Notes under the pieces: model-generated
Told to the model about the DNA's origin: nothing
The model's input: only the letters and a program-made list of their open reading frames with translations
The model's database searches: none
Program-made: the position numbers and the translations under genes
Shown here: positions 1 through 13,536 of the stretch, piece by piece
Layout: every line of letters starts with the position of its first letter
How positions within the stretch are numbered: the stretch's first letter is position 1
Origin: Selaginella tamariscina
Taxonomy: Eukaryota > Streptophyta > Lycopodiopsida > Selaginellales > Selaginellaceae
Length of the DNA: 64,000 nt
Assembly (NCBI GenBank): GCA_003024785.1
Contig: PUQB01000026.1
Span: forward strand, 1 to 64,000
Direction: 5' to 3'

Positions 1-2090
1 TAAAAACTCTTAATGTTATTAACTTATTAAAAAGGTTTTGACAATGTAAAGATTACAATTTCATAAATGTATGAATTAGGTATACTTGGTCATATACATG
101 AATCCTAGTTTTTGCTTTGACAACTGATATGTACCAGGTTTAATCAATATGCTTCTTATGTACACAACAGAGAAAAAATTATATTTAATAAATGATTTTA
201 AAAGTTTATGTCTAATTATTTTAATGACATTGATAATTTCACAGTAATTAATAAAAATTACTTACTCAATTAATGTAGTTACTTAATATTAATATGTCTG
301 GAATTAATATAACATCTCTCGAATTTGATCTGTTGACATGTGATATATCATAGGACGAAGACTCTTTAATGAATAAATTCTATTAAATATTTTGTAATGA
401 TATTAAAAATTTATTTCTAATATTTTATGAAGAACCAAGTTATTTATTAGAACCATTAAACAATTTTATAATGTAACAATTGATTATTCAAGTGACATTA
501 GGTATCACACATAAACTACAGTATACATAATAACATCATTAGTAATTCTTATTCATGTTTTAAATTTATCATAATTATTCCTTATTTTGATGGTTGATTA
601 TTGTTATATACCAAATTATGTTGATGAGTCTTAAATATAAAAATTGATATTTGGGTATTTAATAATAATTCAAATGAGCTTTATTAGTTTTTTACATAAA
701 ATTCTAAGTAAAGTTAAACTTACCTTTTAGAAATGAGTTTGCCTTGGGGTAAAATTTAAGGGCAAACAAATAAAATTCGTCAAGCCTTATACACTTATAA
801 AACAAGAAAACATCCACATCATATAAATTAAGTAGAGTAAGTTTGGGAAATACATATTAGTGATTAAGAGTAGCTTATATCCCTTTGTACTACTTTAACT
901 TTTGACATTTAGAGATACATCACTTTTAAAAGTATTGTTGTTGTGTAAAGTTGTTTTTATGTAATGGACAATGCTTCTTTTGAAAATGTATTATTAATCA
1001 TTTAAGTCAAAAGTCAAAAAGCAATTATTTAGATTAAAGGATAATGTTATAGGCATTTAACTTATAATATTGTAAACTCTTTAAATTCATGATTGCTTAA
1101 GCGCATCAATAATATCAATATTGAATATTATATATTAACACTTAATGACATGATTTTATAATTGATTAAAGGAAAGAGGGTTAATGCATTTTAGAGTTTG
1201 TAAGAACTCAATGTGAAATACTCTTGTGTCAAGTATTAAAAAGAAGCTTCGAGAAAAAAGTTCTTTTGTATTATTTATTAACGAACATGTGTATAACATG
1301 ATAGGTAGAGAGCATATTCGAGTTATAAATATAATAAAGCATATATGCACTTGTTTGAATTAGCAACATTATGGTATTCCTTTTATGTTGCAATTGCAAT
1401 TTTGCATAAGCAAAATGCTTATATAAATATGCTAAGGATTATTATTCATTAAAAATTTATTATAATATATATAAAGAATTATATTTCTTTTTAATCTAGA
1501 GAACTTGAAAAAAAACAAGTTAGAATATGTTTTACTCCCTCCAACTGCTTTATAAGATTTAAAAAAAGAAGGATCATGACCGAGTAAAACATTTATTTCA
1601 TTGAAGTAGATACAACTATATAGACATAATTCAAGTATATGTACAAACTTTATTATTTAAAGTAAAAATTTATTAAGGATTTGACATTTTTCACAAGGTT
1701 ATCTTTTATATTTTAAATTTTTTAGTAATGTGTGATGTGCAAAAAACTAAATGTATATTCAAGCCATACATTGCTTATGAGTACGGAAGGTCATGCATCC
1801 AATAAAAAGGTCTTAACAAGATTAGGAAGCTCACTTTGGTTATACTACATGACATTAAAGAGGAACCTGTTTGTGAGGTTTACACAATGTACTTTACGCA
1901 TACCATCATCAACAAACTTTTACAAACCTTTTTTATCAAAAAATTTAAGAATATGGTAAAGACTTCCACATACCTTAAGAAGGTACAAATGTATTCATAT
2001 GTAATAAAGGACTTTATTAATGTATTTCATAGCTAAAGGTACTAGGTGTGACTTATATATGATGATTACTTTTCTTTAAAGTCGTTAAAT
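1..2090. repeat. Diverged long direct repeat, copy A1 (cut by window edge)
   Basis: AT-rich, no convincing gene. By eye it aligns in order with about 6590-8370 in the same orientation. Anchors include the GTTATTAACTTAT segment near the start, the ACACAACA..GAGAAAAAA segment near 165, the GCTTCGA segment near 1245 and the GATCATGA..AGTAAA segment near 1573. This copy carries about 330 extra bases (about 1715-2040) absent from the other. The small open frames at 1732-2036 show no conserved domain. The element class is unknown; no TIRs, LTRs or transposase were seen. Confidence 0.6.
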
Positions 2091-2930
2091 GATGAAAGTA
2101 TAGATATACACATTTCAAATGCAATGGATGCCCCGCCTCAGTAGTGTTTTGTAATGAATACATATGAAATACTTTTAATAAATGATGACCATTTAGTAAT
2201 GCATAATAAACAATGGAAATATCATGTCATCAATCTATCATAACGATCAACAAACCTGCACTAGTTAAAAAAAAAAAAAGAAAAAATGAGTGATGAAATC
2301 AAATAGTAATTCAAATAACAATACTATTATAGGTGCCCACTCACATATACATGTACATATTTATATATACATGGACTTTAATAACCATAGAACGAAGAGG
2401 AAATTTAAAAAGAGCATAGGAGTTATAAATAATGTAGTTAAAAAGTGTGTGAGGACTACAAGATTAAGATTTATAAATGAAGTTATAAGAGGGTCAGAAA
2501 ATGCATAATGTAGGTTAGGGTTACACTCTTACGATTTGACATTTCATTTTTGAAACAATAAAATTTTTGAGTTATTATAATAAATATTCTTTACACATTA
2601 GTACAATGCTCATTGTTAATTGACTTAACTATTTAATAATAATTTATTATTTACATTAACTTAGTGAGTTCATGTTTAAGTTGGACCATTAATATAGTTT
2701 TTATACTTAACATAGTGAGTTTATTCTCAAACTTAGAGGTTTATTCTTGTTTAGGTTGAATTATTTAACAATCCTTAACCGTTTATCTTTAAAATGGACA
2801 CCCTAATTATTATTCAGTTTATTCCAAGTTTAAACTTAACTTAATTTTTATTGTTAATATGGGGTAGGATATCAATCGTCGTAGATACACACAATATAAC
2901 TCATTGTGATTCTTCTTCATATTATTTCAG
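2091..2930. other. AT-rich intergenic stretch
   Basis: No gene seen. A short lysine/asparagine-rich open frame at 2290-2508 begins in an A-rich run and looks like chance in AT-rich DNA. The stretch ends at a polypyrimidine-plus-AG acceptor (2921-2930) that opens the DUS3-like locus. Confidence 0.5.
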
Positions 2931-4339
<1,409 letters not shown>

Positions 4340-4340
<1 letters not shown>

Positions 4341-5007
4341 CAGAGAATGGATAAAGGCGTCGTGAGGGCTTGTTCGAGGAGCCAAAGCGGGACAATTACT
4401 GTGCTGCTGTTAAACCAACGCTTGAAAAATGGAGTGAAAGGATCGTTAGACAAGATAATGGTTAAGGTAATATATGCTCATATACACACGCTCGTAGGAA
4501 TTAGATACGAACCGCATAAGGATCGTGGCACTCATACTTAGCCAGAGTATTGCATTACACAAAACAGATTGATGAGATGCTTAAGTCCTTTGATTATCTT
4601 AACAGTAGACTGGCACCTTCAATTTCAAAAGAAAGGAGCTCTTTAAGCTTGTTGCCACTGTAAATACTGCTCTTGCCGAGGCATACTGCATGTGTATATA
4701 TGTGTGCGTGTGTGTACCTCGTCGTATATATATGTGTGAGACTGAGTTACGGTCTGTTAAAAGCAAGTCTTTTGTATCTCTCTCTCTCTCACACACACAC
4801 ACCGTACATGTATCTGTATGCATACATATGGATATGTATACAGGTGGAGTTGTTGGAGAGGTCAGACAAAACGCAAACTACGACAATATATGGGCATTCA
4901 TGAGGGAAGAGTTTGAGGTGGAGTTCTTCTTGGATATTCTCCAGAATCGCAAGTCCGACTCTCTGGAACTCAGATATATGTGTGATTACTCTCACAAATT
5001 TTGTTAA
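4340..5007 (+). pseudogene. Unassigned coding-like blocks downstream of DUS3-like locus
   Basis: Two or three blocks have codon-like composition and splice-site borders but I do not recognise the family. About 4366-4454 reads LFEEPKRDNYCAAVKPTLEK and onward in one frame, then meets a stop just before a GT. About 4620-4690 reads ELFKLVATVNTALAEAY in one frame. 4845-5007 reads GGVVGEVRQNANYDNIWAF, then EEFEVEFFLDILQNRKSD, and ends in a stop at 5005-5007. A (CT)n(AC)n microsatellite separates the last two. Same strand and spacing suggest one gene or gene relic following DUS3, or its fused 3' end. The frame changes between blocks prevent a clean model. Confidence 0.35.
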
Positions 5008-5020
5008 TCTTATTAAATTA

Positions 5021-6499
5021 GTGAATTGTTATTTTTAATGTAATAAGTGTAATTTTAACATGTAATCTTTAATTCTTTTTATCATGTTTGCAAACTTTGT
5101 ATATATATAATTTAATTAACAAAACACAAATTTGTATTCACTGAGGAATTTCAATTTTGAATTATATTTCCATTCAAACATTATCAATAATAACGATAAT
5201 TCAGTAGGAGCATAATCACATGCTTTACAAAATTGTATGCTTTACAAATTAAATTTTAATTTTTTTAAATATCTCTTTAAATATTAATGATTTTAAAACA
5301 TTTTTCACTTAAGAAATAACATTAAAAAATTTGCAATCTTTTAAACGTTATAAGATTCTAAACTACAAATTTTTATTTTTTTATTTTTCTTTATATAAAG
5401 ATATTAAATTGACTTATTGAAATTCTCATAAATATGTAAAATAATAATAATATAATAATTAAAAATTTATTGTTTACAAGGGTTATTAAACTTTTTTGTT
5501 AAGTAATAAAAAGTTGGAGAAATATATTTTTTATAATAGGAAGGAATTCCAAAATAAAAAATACAAAGAACATTCTTTTTAAAATTTTTATAACAACTTT
5601 CCAAAAACCAAACCTTATTGATATTCAACACTTTAGTTAACAAATCTGAACTATCAACATTCATTTATTTTAATAAAATAAGGAATTACAAAATAAATAA
5701 ATCTTATTTATATACTTAATAATAATTCAAAATTAAATTATATTAATATTTTTGTTCTTAATATAATTTACTTTAAGTGTTTTAAATAAAACTTAAATGA
5801 TTTCTTATGTAAGAAGCTCTTAATAAAAAGATAAAACTAAATGGTCTTAATAATTTTTGTTGTTTATTTATTTATGTTAATATGAATAATGATGTTAATA
5901 CTAAAATATACCTTCAAATGTTTTATGATGTTAATATTAAAATATGCCTCAACATATTTTAAAAACATTCCATTCACAACATATTACATAAATGTTATTA
6001 TTGTTATTGTCTTAAAACATACAGTTTATACAATTATATTATTCTATTATAATTTTTTATATCATATTCAAATATGCAACCCAAGCTCCTTGAAATAATT
6101 TATAGTATAAGATTAAAATATTAATTCATCACCAATTATAAGTCAATTTTGTGATTAATTTCTATGTTATTAATTTTCTTTTTTTATTCATAAATAAAAT
6201 TTATTATGTTGTTAATATTCTATTTTACAAATATGTTTTAGTTACATTCTTGATAATTTAAATCAAAAATTTAATATTAAATTAAATTTCTATTCAAACA
6301 TCATTTGTAATAATGGTAATTCAATAGGAGCACAACCATATGCTTTGCAAAATTATGTGTTTTATGAATTAAATTGAGTGCATACAAATTTGTGTTTTAC
6401 TAATTAAATTGCGTACATATGAAATTTGTAAATATGAGTAAAAAGAATAAAAAATTACATGTTAAACTTACACCTGTTAAATAAAAGATAACAATTCAC
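5021..6499. repeat. TIR element of about 1.5 kb, non-coding
   Basis: The first about 125 bp (from GTGAATTGTTAT at 5021) and the last about 125 bp (ending ATAACAATTCAC at 6499) are imperfect inverted repeats of each other. They flank AT-rich DNA with no transposase. A TA dinucleotide sits on each side (5019-5020, 6500-6501), a possible 2-bp target duplication. Inside the TIRs, 5170-5270 and 6290-6400 repeat in direct orientation (ATTCAATAGGAGCA-type segment). Part of the interior (5263-5490) recurs at 19060-19270. Probably a non-autonomous DNA element; the superfamily is not assignable by eye. Confidence 0.5.
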
Positions 6500-6589
6500 T
6501 ACCACTACCATTAAGAAATGACATGATTAAGGTATAAAGTTGATGTATTAAGTTAATAAATTTACATAACAAATATAATAATAATAAGG

Positions 6590-8370
6590 CAAGTAATCAA
6601 ACTCAAAAACTCATAAAGTTATTAACTTATAAAAAATATTTGATAATACAAAGTCACAATACAAAATGTTTAATCGATATACTTCTTACATGCACAACAC
6701 AATTGGAGAAAAAACTACATTTGATAAATAATTTTGAAAATAATTATGTTTCATTTCAATAATTACTTCAATGACATTAATAATGTTCATAATAATTAGC
6801 AAAAATTCAACTAATGTCATCACTCAACATCCATATATGCTTTTAAATTTTATTTTGATATGTGATATGTCATAGGATGAGAAAACTTTAATGAATAAAT
6901 TTCATTAGGGACTTTGTAATGATGTTAAAAATTTATTTTTAACATTTTATTAAAAGTCAAGTCAATTATTGAGACTATTAATCGATTTATATGATGTAAT
7001 AATTAATTATTCAAACAACATTTGAAATGACTTATATAAAACCTGAGTATGCATATGGGGCAATAATAGCTTCATCATTAATAACATCATTAATAATCCT
7101 TATTTATGTTATAATTTCTACCATAATTGTTCTTTATTTTAAAGGTTGATTGTTGTTACATATTAAATTATGTTAATGAGTCTTAGATGTAGTAATAAGA
7201 AATAGAGTGTACTTAAGTATCTAGTGATAATTTCGGTGTTATTATATTTTTATAAAAAACACTAAATATTATATTAAACCTTATTATGAAATTCAATTTT
7301 AATACACTTTATAAAATTAAAAAAAATATACATGTCACATAAATTAAGTAAAGTAGGTTTGGGAAAAGCATGTCAAAGACTGAGCTTAGTTCCTTCTCTC
7401 CGTTGGCATGAGCATAACTTATGTCTTTGAGGCACGTTATTTGTGCTGTCCTACATTACATTTTAAAGATATTTAAAAGTATTGTTGTTGTAAAAGATTG
7501 CTTATGCAATGGATAATGTCTTTTTAAAAAATGTATTATTAATTATATGAGCCAAAAGTAAGAAGTAACTACTTGGATTATGTCTAATGAACCTAATTGT
7601 TAGACTATATTTAAATTTAAAGGTGAGCATTTAACTTTTAATGTTGTAGAGTTTTTAAACTTGTGGTTGCTTGAAGTTAAAGATGCACTGATAATATCAA
7701 TGTTGAATATTATAGACTAACAACTATATGGTTTTATAATAAAATTAAATAGAGTCAATGCACTTTAAAGTTTATAGGAACTCAATGTGAAGTACCCCTT
7801 GTATCAAGTGTTGAAAAAAAAGCTTCGAAAAACCATTAATATTCAAAGGTTATTTTGTATTATAGTTGCTAATGAATATACATATAAATGATGGATATAT
7901 AACATGTTCAAATTATAAATTTGATAAAGACTTATTTGAATTGACAATAATATGGTATTCCTTGTTTTTATGTTATAGTTGTAATTTTGTATAAACAAGA
8001 ATGTTTATAGAAATATATTGAGGATTATAATTCATTAGGTACATATAAAGAAATTATGGAAGACTTAAAAGAAAATAGTTTAGAAAATGTTTTACTCCTT
8101 TCAATTGTTGGTTAACAATTTGGAAGACTTAAGAAAAAAAGAATTTATATTGAAGATCATGATTAAGTAAAGCATTCATTTTATTGCAATTAATGCAAGT
8201 GTATAAAACATAATTTACATAGATGTACAAACCCAATTTTATTATTTAAAATTAATATTTGATGTTTATAACGTTTTTGAAGAATTTGACATTTTTATAT
8301 TTTAATTTTCTTAAAGTTTTTTGCTAATTTGATGATATATGAAGGTTACTTTCTATTTAAAGTAATACCT
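6590..8370. repeat. Diverged long direct repeat, copy A2
   Basis: Collinear with 1-2090 over its whole length with many substitutions and small indels; it lacks about 330 bp present in A1. No domain-bearing open frame. The two copies flank the DUS3-like locus and the TIR element, so this may be a segmental duplication or two insertions of one non-coding element family. Confidence 0.6.
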
Positions 8371-9030
8371 TATCAACTTACTCAATTAATGTTCTTTAAA
8401 TGCCTTCAAACAACTTTATTTCATATAACTATTGTATTTTTAATATGGATAATGTTTGTTTCCATTATCATTCATTAACTTTAAAATTTAAAATTTAACA
8501 TGACAAATTTGTTAAACAATAGTCATATAATTATATTTAATAATGCAATTATATGTGTTCTTGAAGCAAATCACCTGACTATATTAAAATTCTCCTTTAT
8601 ACATGCTTACATGTTATTACATGTGTCAGTCTTTAATGTTGCGTGGAGTTGTTTGGTGACATCTGTTTATCAAAATGCAATAATTATTATGGAATAAGGA
8701 CTTAGTTCAAGATATTAGTCAAACTTTAATTTCAAAATATAAATATAATATTATAGTGTACTAAACAACATATTGAGGAAGAAAAATAATGAATTAATAT
8801 TTGATTCATTTAATTTTAAAATGTTTAACTTATACACTAATGTTATCAACTTATATGTTATAAAACTAGTAAGTTGCCTTGCAAAATTGATAAGTAGAAA
8901 TGAAGCTCCTATAAACTTAATGCTTGAATCACCTTTAATTAAAAGAGGAGTTGAATTGTAAAATAATTAAATATGTCTCTATGCCTATGTCGTATATATT
9001 GTACATAATCACACAGAATAATGTGTTTAA
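8371..9030. other. AT-rich intergenic stretch
   Basis: No supported gene. Open frames at 8500-8697 and 8773-8961 are AT-rich with no recognisable motif. The last about 90 bp (8962-9050) recur inverted at 50228-50325. Confidence 0.5.
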
Positions 9031-9087
9031 AATATATGCAGTGTTTATTAATATATCAAAATATCAGTAATAAACACTGCATATATT
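9031..9087. repeat. Perfect 19-bp inverted repeat (hairpin)
   Basis: AATATATGCAGTGTTTATT at 9031-9049 is the exact reverse complement of 9069-9087, with a 19-base AT-rich loop. It lies just downstream (minus strand) of the unassigned exon at 9134-9260. Could be a 3'-end hairpin or a mobile-element tip; an inverted copy of the flanking sequence lies near 50.2 kb. Confidence 0.75.
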
Positions 9088-9133
9088 AAAGATAAAAAAT
9101 AATTAATTAATAAATAATTAAAGATAAAAACAA

Positions 9134-10470
9134 TTAATTAATAAACAACGTTATTAAAGTTTCCTGGATATCGTTTAAACAATCGCACATTATCTCCGGA
9201 CACTCAAACCATAAAGTCTTCTTTTGCTTTCCAAAAACAAAGCCTGAAACTACCTGCACAAATACATACATACATACATACCTATATAAATATATATTAA
9301 GAATCAGATCTACTAATAAACTTGAAATATAGAATTTATTTAATTCTAATATAAATTTATTATTTAAAAAGAACAAAACTAGAGTGATGGCGAATAAACA
9401 TATAGTTTAAATGTAAAAATCATTACACGTTGTTAAAGACATATTCATAATTAATGTATTAATAATATAATAAATAATACTGAATTCATACATTAATAAT
9501 ATATAAATAATGCTGGCTTTCTTATACGAGACATTGAATGCATTTGTTAAAGTATGCTTTTAAGATAAGTAATATATATAATTATGTTTTAAACCAATCT
9601 TAAAACATTAAATTCATATATATGTGTGTATGTGTTGTGTGTGTAGACACACATACATTATAACACATAAAAACTCTCTGTGTATGTTGGGAACAGTATT
9701 AGTGCTTAAATTAAGAAAAAGAAAAATTAATACATATTTAAAGTTAAAATAGAATTTTAAATAATTTAATTAGATATAAAGAATATTCTGACTTACATTT
9801 TTATTTTCCCACACTCCAACAGCATCTGCCTTGTCAATATGGTTAGATTTCTGCGGCCTTAAACTGCTGTTGAATTCCTCCCTATAATATCACTATTTGA
9901 AAATTGATTTTTATATATTCAGTATATTATAGATACTATATTAATAATAAACGTATTTATTTAATATAATAATATAGAAGACTATTATACAGTATAATAT
10001 ATATTTAAAGTGTCTATTGGATATATTATATAGCCAATATATTCCAGTTATAATTCTATACAAGGAAACTTGAAATAAAATAAATAAAAAATATAAAAAT
10101 AAAGATTTAGTATCATAAATATATGTACATACATACATATATATACATATTATATATAGCTTATAGCTAATACTAGCTTAATAATGTTAATGATAATACT
10201 AGTATTTCACACACACACACACACACACACTATATAGTAGCGTCTCTCTCTCTCTCTCTCTCTCTCTAAGTAATAAGACTTATCCAGGTCAGTAGCAACT
10301 ATGAGAGGGAGAGGTGTAAAAACCATCCTTAATGCTTGTTTACATGCTGCTCTTGCCTATATATACACATATAAAGTGTGTTGGTGTGTGTGGTACAATA
10401 TACTCTAAATATTTAAATTGATAATATATTATTAATAGATTTTTTGAGGTAAGACTTTCCTTGCTGTAGA
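9134..10470 (-). CDS. Unassigned minus-strand gene or gene relic (3-4 exon-like blocks)
   Basis: I do not recognise the protein. Exon-like blocks on the minus strand: about 10455-10485 (short, uncertain); about 10287-10360, reading ARAACKQALRMVFTPLPLIV then ATDLDKS; about 9803-9880, reading EEFNSSLRPQKSNHIDKADA then VGVWENKN, followed by a GTAAGT donor; and 9134-9254, starting after a TGTGCAG acceptor and reading VVSGFVFGKQKKTLWFECPE, ending in TAA at 9134-9136. The splice signals and non-repetitive composition within AT-rich surroundings support real coding origin. The LINE inserted about 100 bp upstream of the 5'-most block, so any promoter has been displaced by 8 kb. Confidence 0.35.
10207..10266. 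repeat. (AC)n and (CT)n microsatellites
   Basis: Two adjacent dinucleotide runs separated by a short TATATAGTAGCG spacer, in the intron or 5' side of the unassigned minus-strand gene. Confidence 0.9.
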
Positions 10471-10563
10471 AGCTTCAGACTATAATATAATATAGTTATA
10501 TATATACAAAAGTTACAAACACATATTATAAATAAATAGAAATTTGTATAGAATATACACTAG

Positions 10564-10577
10564 TATAAAATGTGATT
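10564..10577. repeat. LINE target-site duplication, 5' copy
   Basis: TATAAAATGTGATT is repeated exactly at 18673-18686, immediately outside the GC-richer element. Including one mismatch the match extends to 18 bp (next bases CTTA versus TTTA). Confidence 0.85.
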
Positions 10578-11218
10578 CTTACACAGGAACGTGCAATGAG
10601 AGCCGAGTAGATTTGAGCCGTGGGAGGTCTTCATGGGGGACGCCGCCATGGCGCCACACTGGTGCCATGTGTTTTGTGAGGCTTCCTGGAAGGTTTCTTG
10701 CTTGGGCTGATTTGTCTCGGTTGAGACAATAGTAGATGCATTCATAGGTGCTGTGGTGTCGGATACAGTAGATAGCAGCATTTAGGTGTAGTAGTAGTGG
10801 GGAGGCAGGATCCGGCCAGGTCCGACCTGTGCACAGGGGAAGGAGCGAAATGGACATGGGCATGGGATTTTGAGGTTGAGAGCTATGTGCGAGGACGGGA
10901 ATTGCAAGTGGGCATGGTGGATTTCAGGCAATTCGCTGGGGATGATGCAGAATCAGAGAAGATTAACGTGTTGAGGGATAGCCAGAGGTTAGGGTTCTTG
11001 CGTAAGGATAGGGCAAAGCAGAGCAGATAGTATAAGAGCAGCTAGGACCAGTGCAGATAGGTGGTAGTGCGGACAAGGGGGATGGATTTGCTAGGAAGCG
11101 AAGTGGGATCAGAGGAGGCTGCGGTGAACCAAGATGAGCAGTCGGACGAGGAGGTTCAACCAATGTTGGAGGTTCAGCCGGTGTCGGATGGAGCTGAGGA
11201 TTCGGATGGTTTGAGTGA
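10578..11218 (+). other. LINE 5' leader and acidic N-terminal coding region
   Basis: GC-richer than the flank. About 10578-11060 shows no domain. From about 11079 a frame encodes an acidic Glu/Asp/Gln-rich stretch (GSEVGSEEAAVNQDEQSDEE) that runs out as the RNase H frame opens at 11219, where the acidic character continues (SSDEEDQEDWGD). The two are probably one low-complexity acidic N-terminus interrupted by a frame break. Confidence 0.5.
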
Positions 11219-12115
11219 AGAAACTCATCGGGCCTGTCAGAGTCGAGTGATGAAGAGGACCAGGAAGATTGGGGTGATTTGTACACGGATGGGGCAGTCA
11301 AGGACAATCCGAGAGGGGCAGCTGGTGCAGGGGCTTTGCTTCTTTCCAACAGTGACTATACCTTGGGAGAATGCATCCAGCCAATTCTTAAGGCGACAAA
11401 CAATGAGGCGGAGTACTGGGCGCTTACGATTGGTTTGTGCATGGCTCATGAGGAGGGAGTCCGGAACGTTCAAGCTTGGTGTGACTCGAAGCTTATGGTT
11501 GATCAAGTGATGGGAGTGGTAGCGGTCAAGAGGCCAGCATTGCAAGTGCTTCACGAGCGGGTGATGATACTGGTTAACCAGTTTGATAAGTTTGATATTA
11601 CGGCAATCCGTCGCGGTGAGAACTCTCGAGCAGATGAACTTGCAAACCAGGCAGCATCAATTGCAGCAGTGAAAAGAGGAGATACCACTGTTCAACCGCA
11701 CGTGGATCCTGGTGTAGGTGTGCTGGATACATTGTCGAGAGTTCCAGTTGAGTTAGAGGACTGGGCAAAGAAACTCCGTGGAGACCACTCGACTGCTGGC
11801 ACATTTGTTGGGACCCCTTCAGGACTTGGCCTGGACTACGCAAACCTGATTCGGGTGGAATGGGTCAGTCTGTGCATGAGGAAGGTGCTGATGGAGAAAC
11901 TTGAGTCGGAACAGTGGGTCTTTGCACGCATGCGGTGTGAGAAAGATGAGTCAGTGGAAGAGGCTCTCCACAGGATGGGCAAAGAGACCTTTGGCTGGCC
12001 AGTCGAGGGGTTTAGGGTGCATTGCGTGGAACCAAGCCTATGCGAGATTCATTGGAAGGGGCGGACACCCCACCCCTCCCGTCTGAGTATGTGTGGAGTC
12101 GATCTGGTGATCTAG
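11219..12115 (+). CDS. LINE RNase HI domain ORF (5' position)
   Basis: Open from 11219 after an in-frame TGA; no clear ATG, so the true start is upstream in another frame or lost. Residue groups show a complete RNase HI core of the bacterial/archaeal-like type (Pfam RVT_3 family): first catalytic Asp in LYTDGAVKDNPRGAAGAGA, Glu in NNEAEYWAL, Asp in AWCDSKLMVDQV, and the last Asp in RRGENSRADELANQAA. This enzyme degrades the RNA of RNA-DNA hybrids after reverse transcription. The domain covers roughly the first 150 residues; the remaining about 130 (including DTLSRVPVELEDWAKKLRGD and SVEEALHRMGKETFGWPVEG) match nothing I know. In described plant L1 elements this domain follows RT in ORF2; here it precedes ORF1. 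All four acidic residues are present, so the fold may be active. Confidence 0.82.
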   Translation, partial: RNSSGLSESSDEEDQEDWGDLYTDGAVKDNPRGAAGAGALLLSNSDYTLGECIQPILKATNNEAEYWALTIGLCMAHEEGVRNVQAWCDSKLMVDQVMGVVAVKRPALQVLHERVMILVNQFDKFDITAIRRGENSRADELANQAASIAAVKRGDTTVQPHVDPGVGVLDTLSRVPVELEDWAKKLRGDHSTAGTFVGTPSGLGLDYANLIRVEWVSLCMRKVLMEKLESEQWVFARMRCEKDESVEEALHRMGKETFGWPVEGFRVHCVEPSLCEIHWKGRTPHPSRLSMCGVDLVI

Positions 12116-12384
12116 AAGACATACTCGAAGGGGTTCGCATGGCAAACCAGCTGAGGAGAAAGGCAGCTGATGACAAGGCATGGGAAAAGTTGCAATTGAA
12201 AGGGAAGGGTGTGGATAGACCAAGCTCTCCAGGTCGGGAAACTGGGGAACGAGCAGTGACAGTTTGGAGCCCCCCTCCTACGCAAGAGGCACTCAATGCC
12301 ACTGAGGGCATTCTGTGGCACGTCTCTCCCATCATTGTCCTCAGTGTTTGCACCTATGGATGGGAACCCGGGCTCTTCAGCTAG
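12022..12384 (+). CDS. LINE linker ORF between RNase H and ORF1
   Basis: A frame open from about 12022 overlaps the end of the RNase H ORF. It encodes a polar segment containing LEDILEGVRMANQLRRKAAD followed by a Pro/Ser-rich stretch. It is most simply the continuation of one long protein after a frame break near 12050-12110. It has no recognisable domain and is predicted to be a disordered or helical linker. Confidence 0.4.
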   Translation: MRGTKPMRDSLEGADTPPLPSEYVWSRSGDLEDILEGVRMANQLRRKAADDKAWEKLQLKGKGVDRPSSPGRETGERAVTVWSPPPTQEALNATEGILWHVSPIIVLSVCTYGWEPGLFS

Positions 12385-13536
12385 TGTCCCTGCCAGGCTG
12401 GCGGTAGATCCATGCCAGGGTGGAGACAAAGACAAAGTGGGGACGCCCCTGCCTAGTACCTCTTTGCCTAGTATTTCTCCACGGCAGACAACACTGCCGG
12501 TTACTATTGAGGCCTCTATGCTGAGAGACCGCCCACAGCCAATACCACCGGTAAACGCTTGGCATGGTGTGGGTGGAGAGAAGCTTAAGGCAGCGATGAA
12601 TGGCCCTCCAGTGAGGTCACGAGCAGTACGAGTTCCGCAAGGAGCTCGCTCTCCAAATTCGAGCCTGGTGATGAACGATCAGGACCAGCTGGAATTGCGT
12701 TTTGGACTGGCGGATGAGGAGCATGATGTGCTGAGACAGTCACAGTCGAGGATGGAGGAGCAGGGAGATAGATGCACGTTGATCTTTCTGGGGCGTTACC
12801 CCCCGACTGGGGAAACACGAGATTGGATCAATGCAGCGCTTGGAGACCCGAATAGTCAGTGTGCTGTGCAGTATCTTCGAAACTTGGGCAGAGGCTGCTT
12901 TGAGGCTGTCATAAATGATGCTTCATTCATGGGCCCTCTGCTGGAACGTAAGATATTACGCATGGGGCAATATCGTGCAAGACTTTTGGAGTGGTTGCCC
13001 TCGTTCTCGGTGGATGACAAAGAGGCGGTTATAGCAGCAAATGAAGAACGGAGGTTGAACTGTGGGGGCTTCCCTCCTATTTCTCGAGACGGAAGAGTTG
13101 ATGCTCGGCTAGCTCAGGATTTGCAAGCCACAGAGTACATAGTTACTGAACCAGTTAATGGTGTACAAGGACCGGTGAGGATGATGGTTCCAGGTGCATC
13201 GCCGAACTCTGTCCCGGAGGTTCTACGTGCAGTTGGTATGAAGGTTCGTTGGTGCTCAAGGGTGGAGCGGGAGCATGTCACTATTGTAAGATGCATGGTC
13301 ATACGGTGGACAAATGCAGGAAGTTGGAGGCCAAGAAGGCTCGGAGTAAGCCAGTGGACCACCAGCAACCTACAGAGGGACAATGGCAGACGTCGAAGAA
13401 GGCCCGTTTGTCTCGCCCAACCAGCCCCAAGGACAATCCAGTCCAAGTCACAAATCCGTTTGCAGCCTTGGACCAGGAGTCACCTATGGAGGTTGAGGGA
13501 TCCCAAGAAGCACCCAAGGATGGAGGAAGCGAGTAG
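12296..13536 (+). CDS. LINE ORF1: RRM-like (DUF4283-type) plus CCHC knuckle
   Basis: ATG at 12296. About 110 Pro/Ser-rich residues precede a folded domain (DRCTLIFLGRYPPTGETRDW, then LRNLGRGCFEAVINDASFM and LLEWLPSFSVDD) that resembles the DUF4283/RRM-like domain of plant L1 ORF1 proteins. Then follow a linker and a CCHC zinc knuckle, CHYCKMHGHTVDKC (C-x2-C-x4-H-x4-C), with a Lys/Arg-rich tail. Such ORF1 proteins bind element RNA and form the RNP. A frame break lies between the RRM-like part and the knuckle (about 13225-13255). After the TAG at 13534-13536 the same frame continues Lys-rich with two more stops, so the original C-terminus was probably longer. Confidence 0.72.

Noticed and set aside
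10963..11349. Pro/Ser-rich minus-strand ORF inside the LINE
   Set aside because: Shadow of the acidic and RNase H coding frames on the opposite strand.
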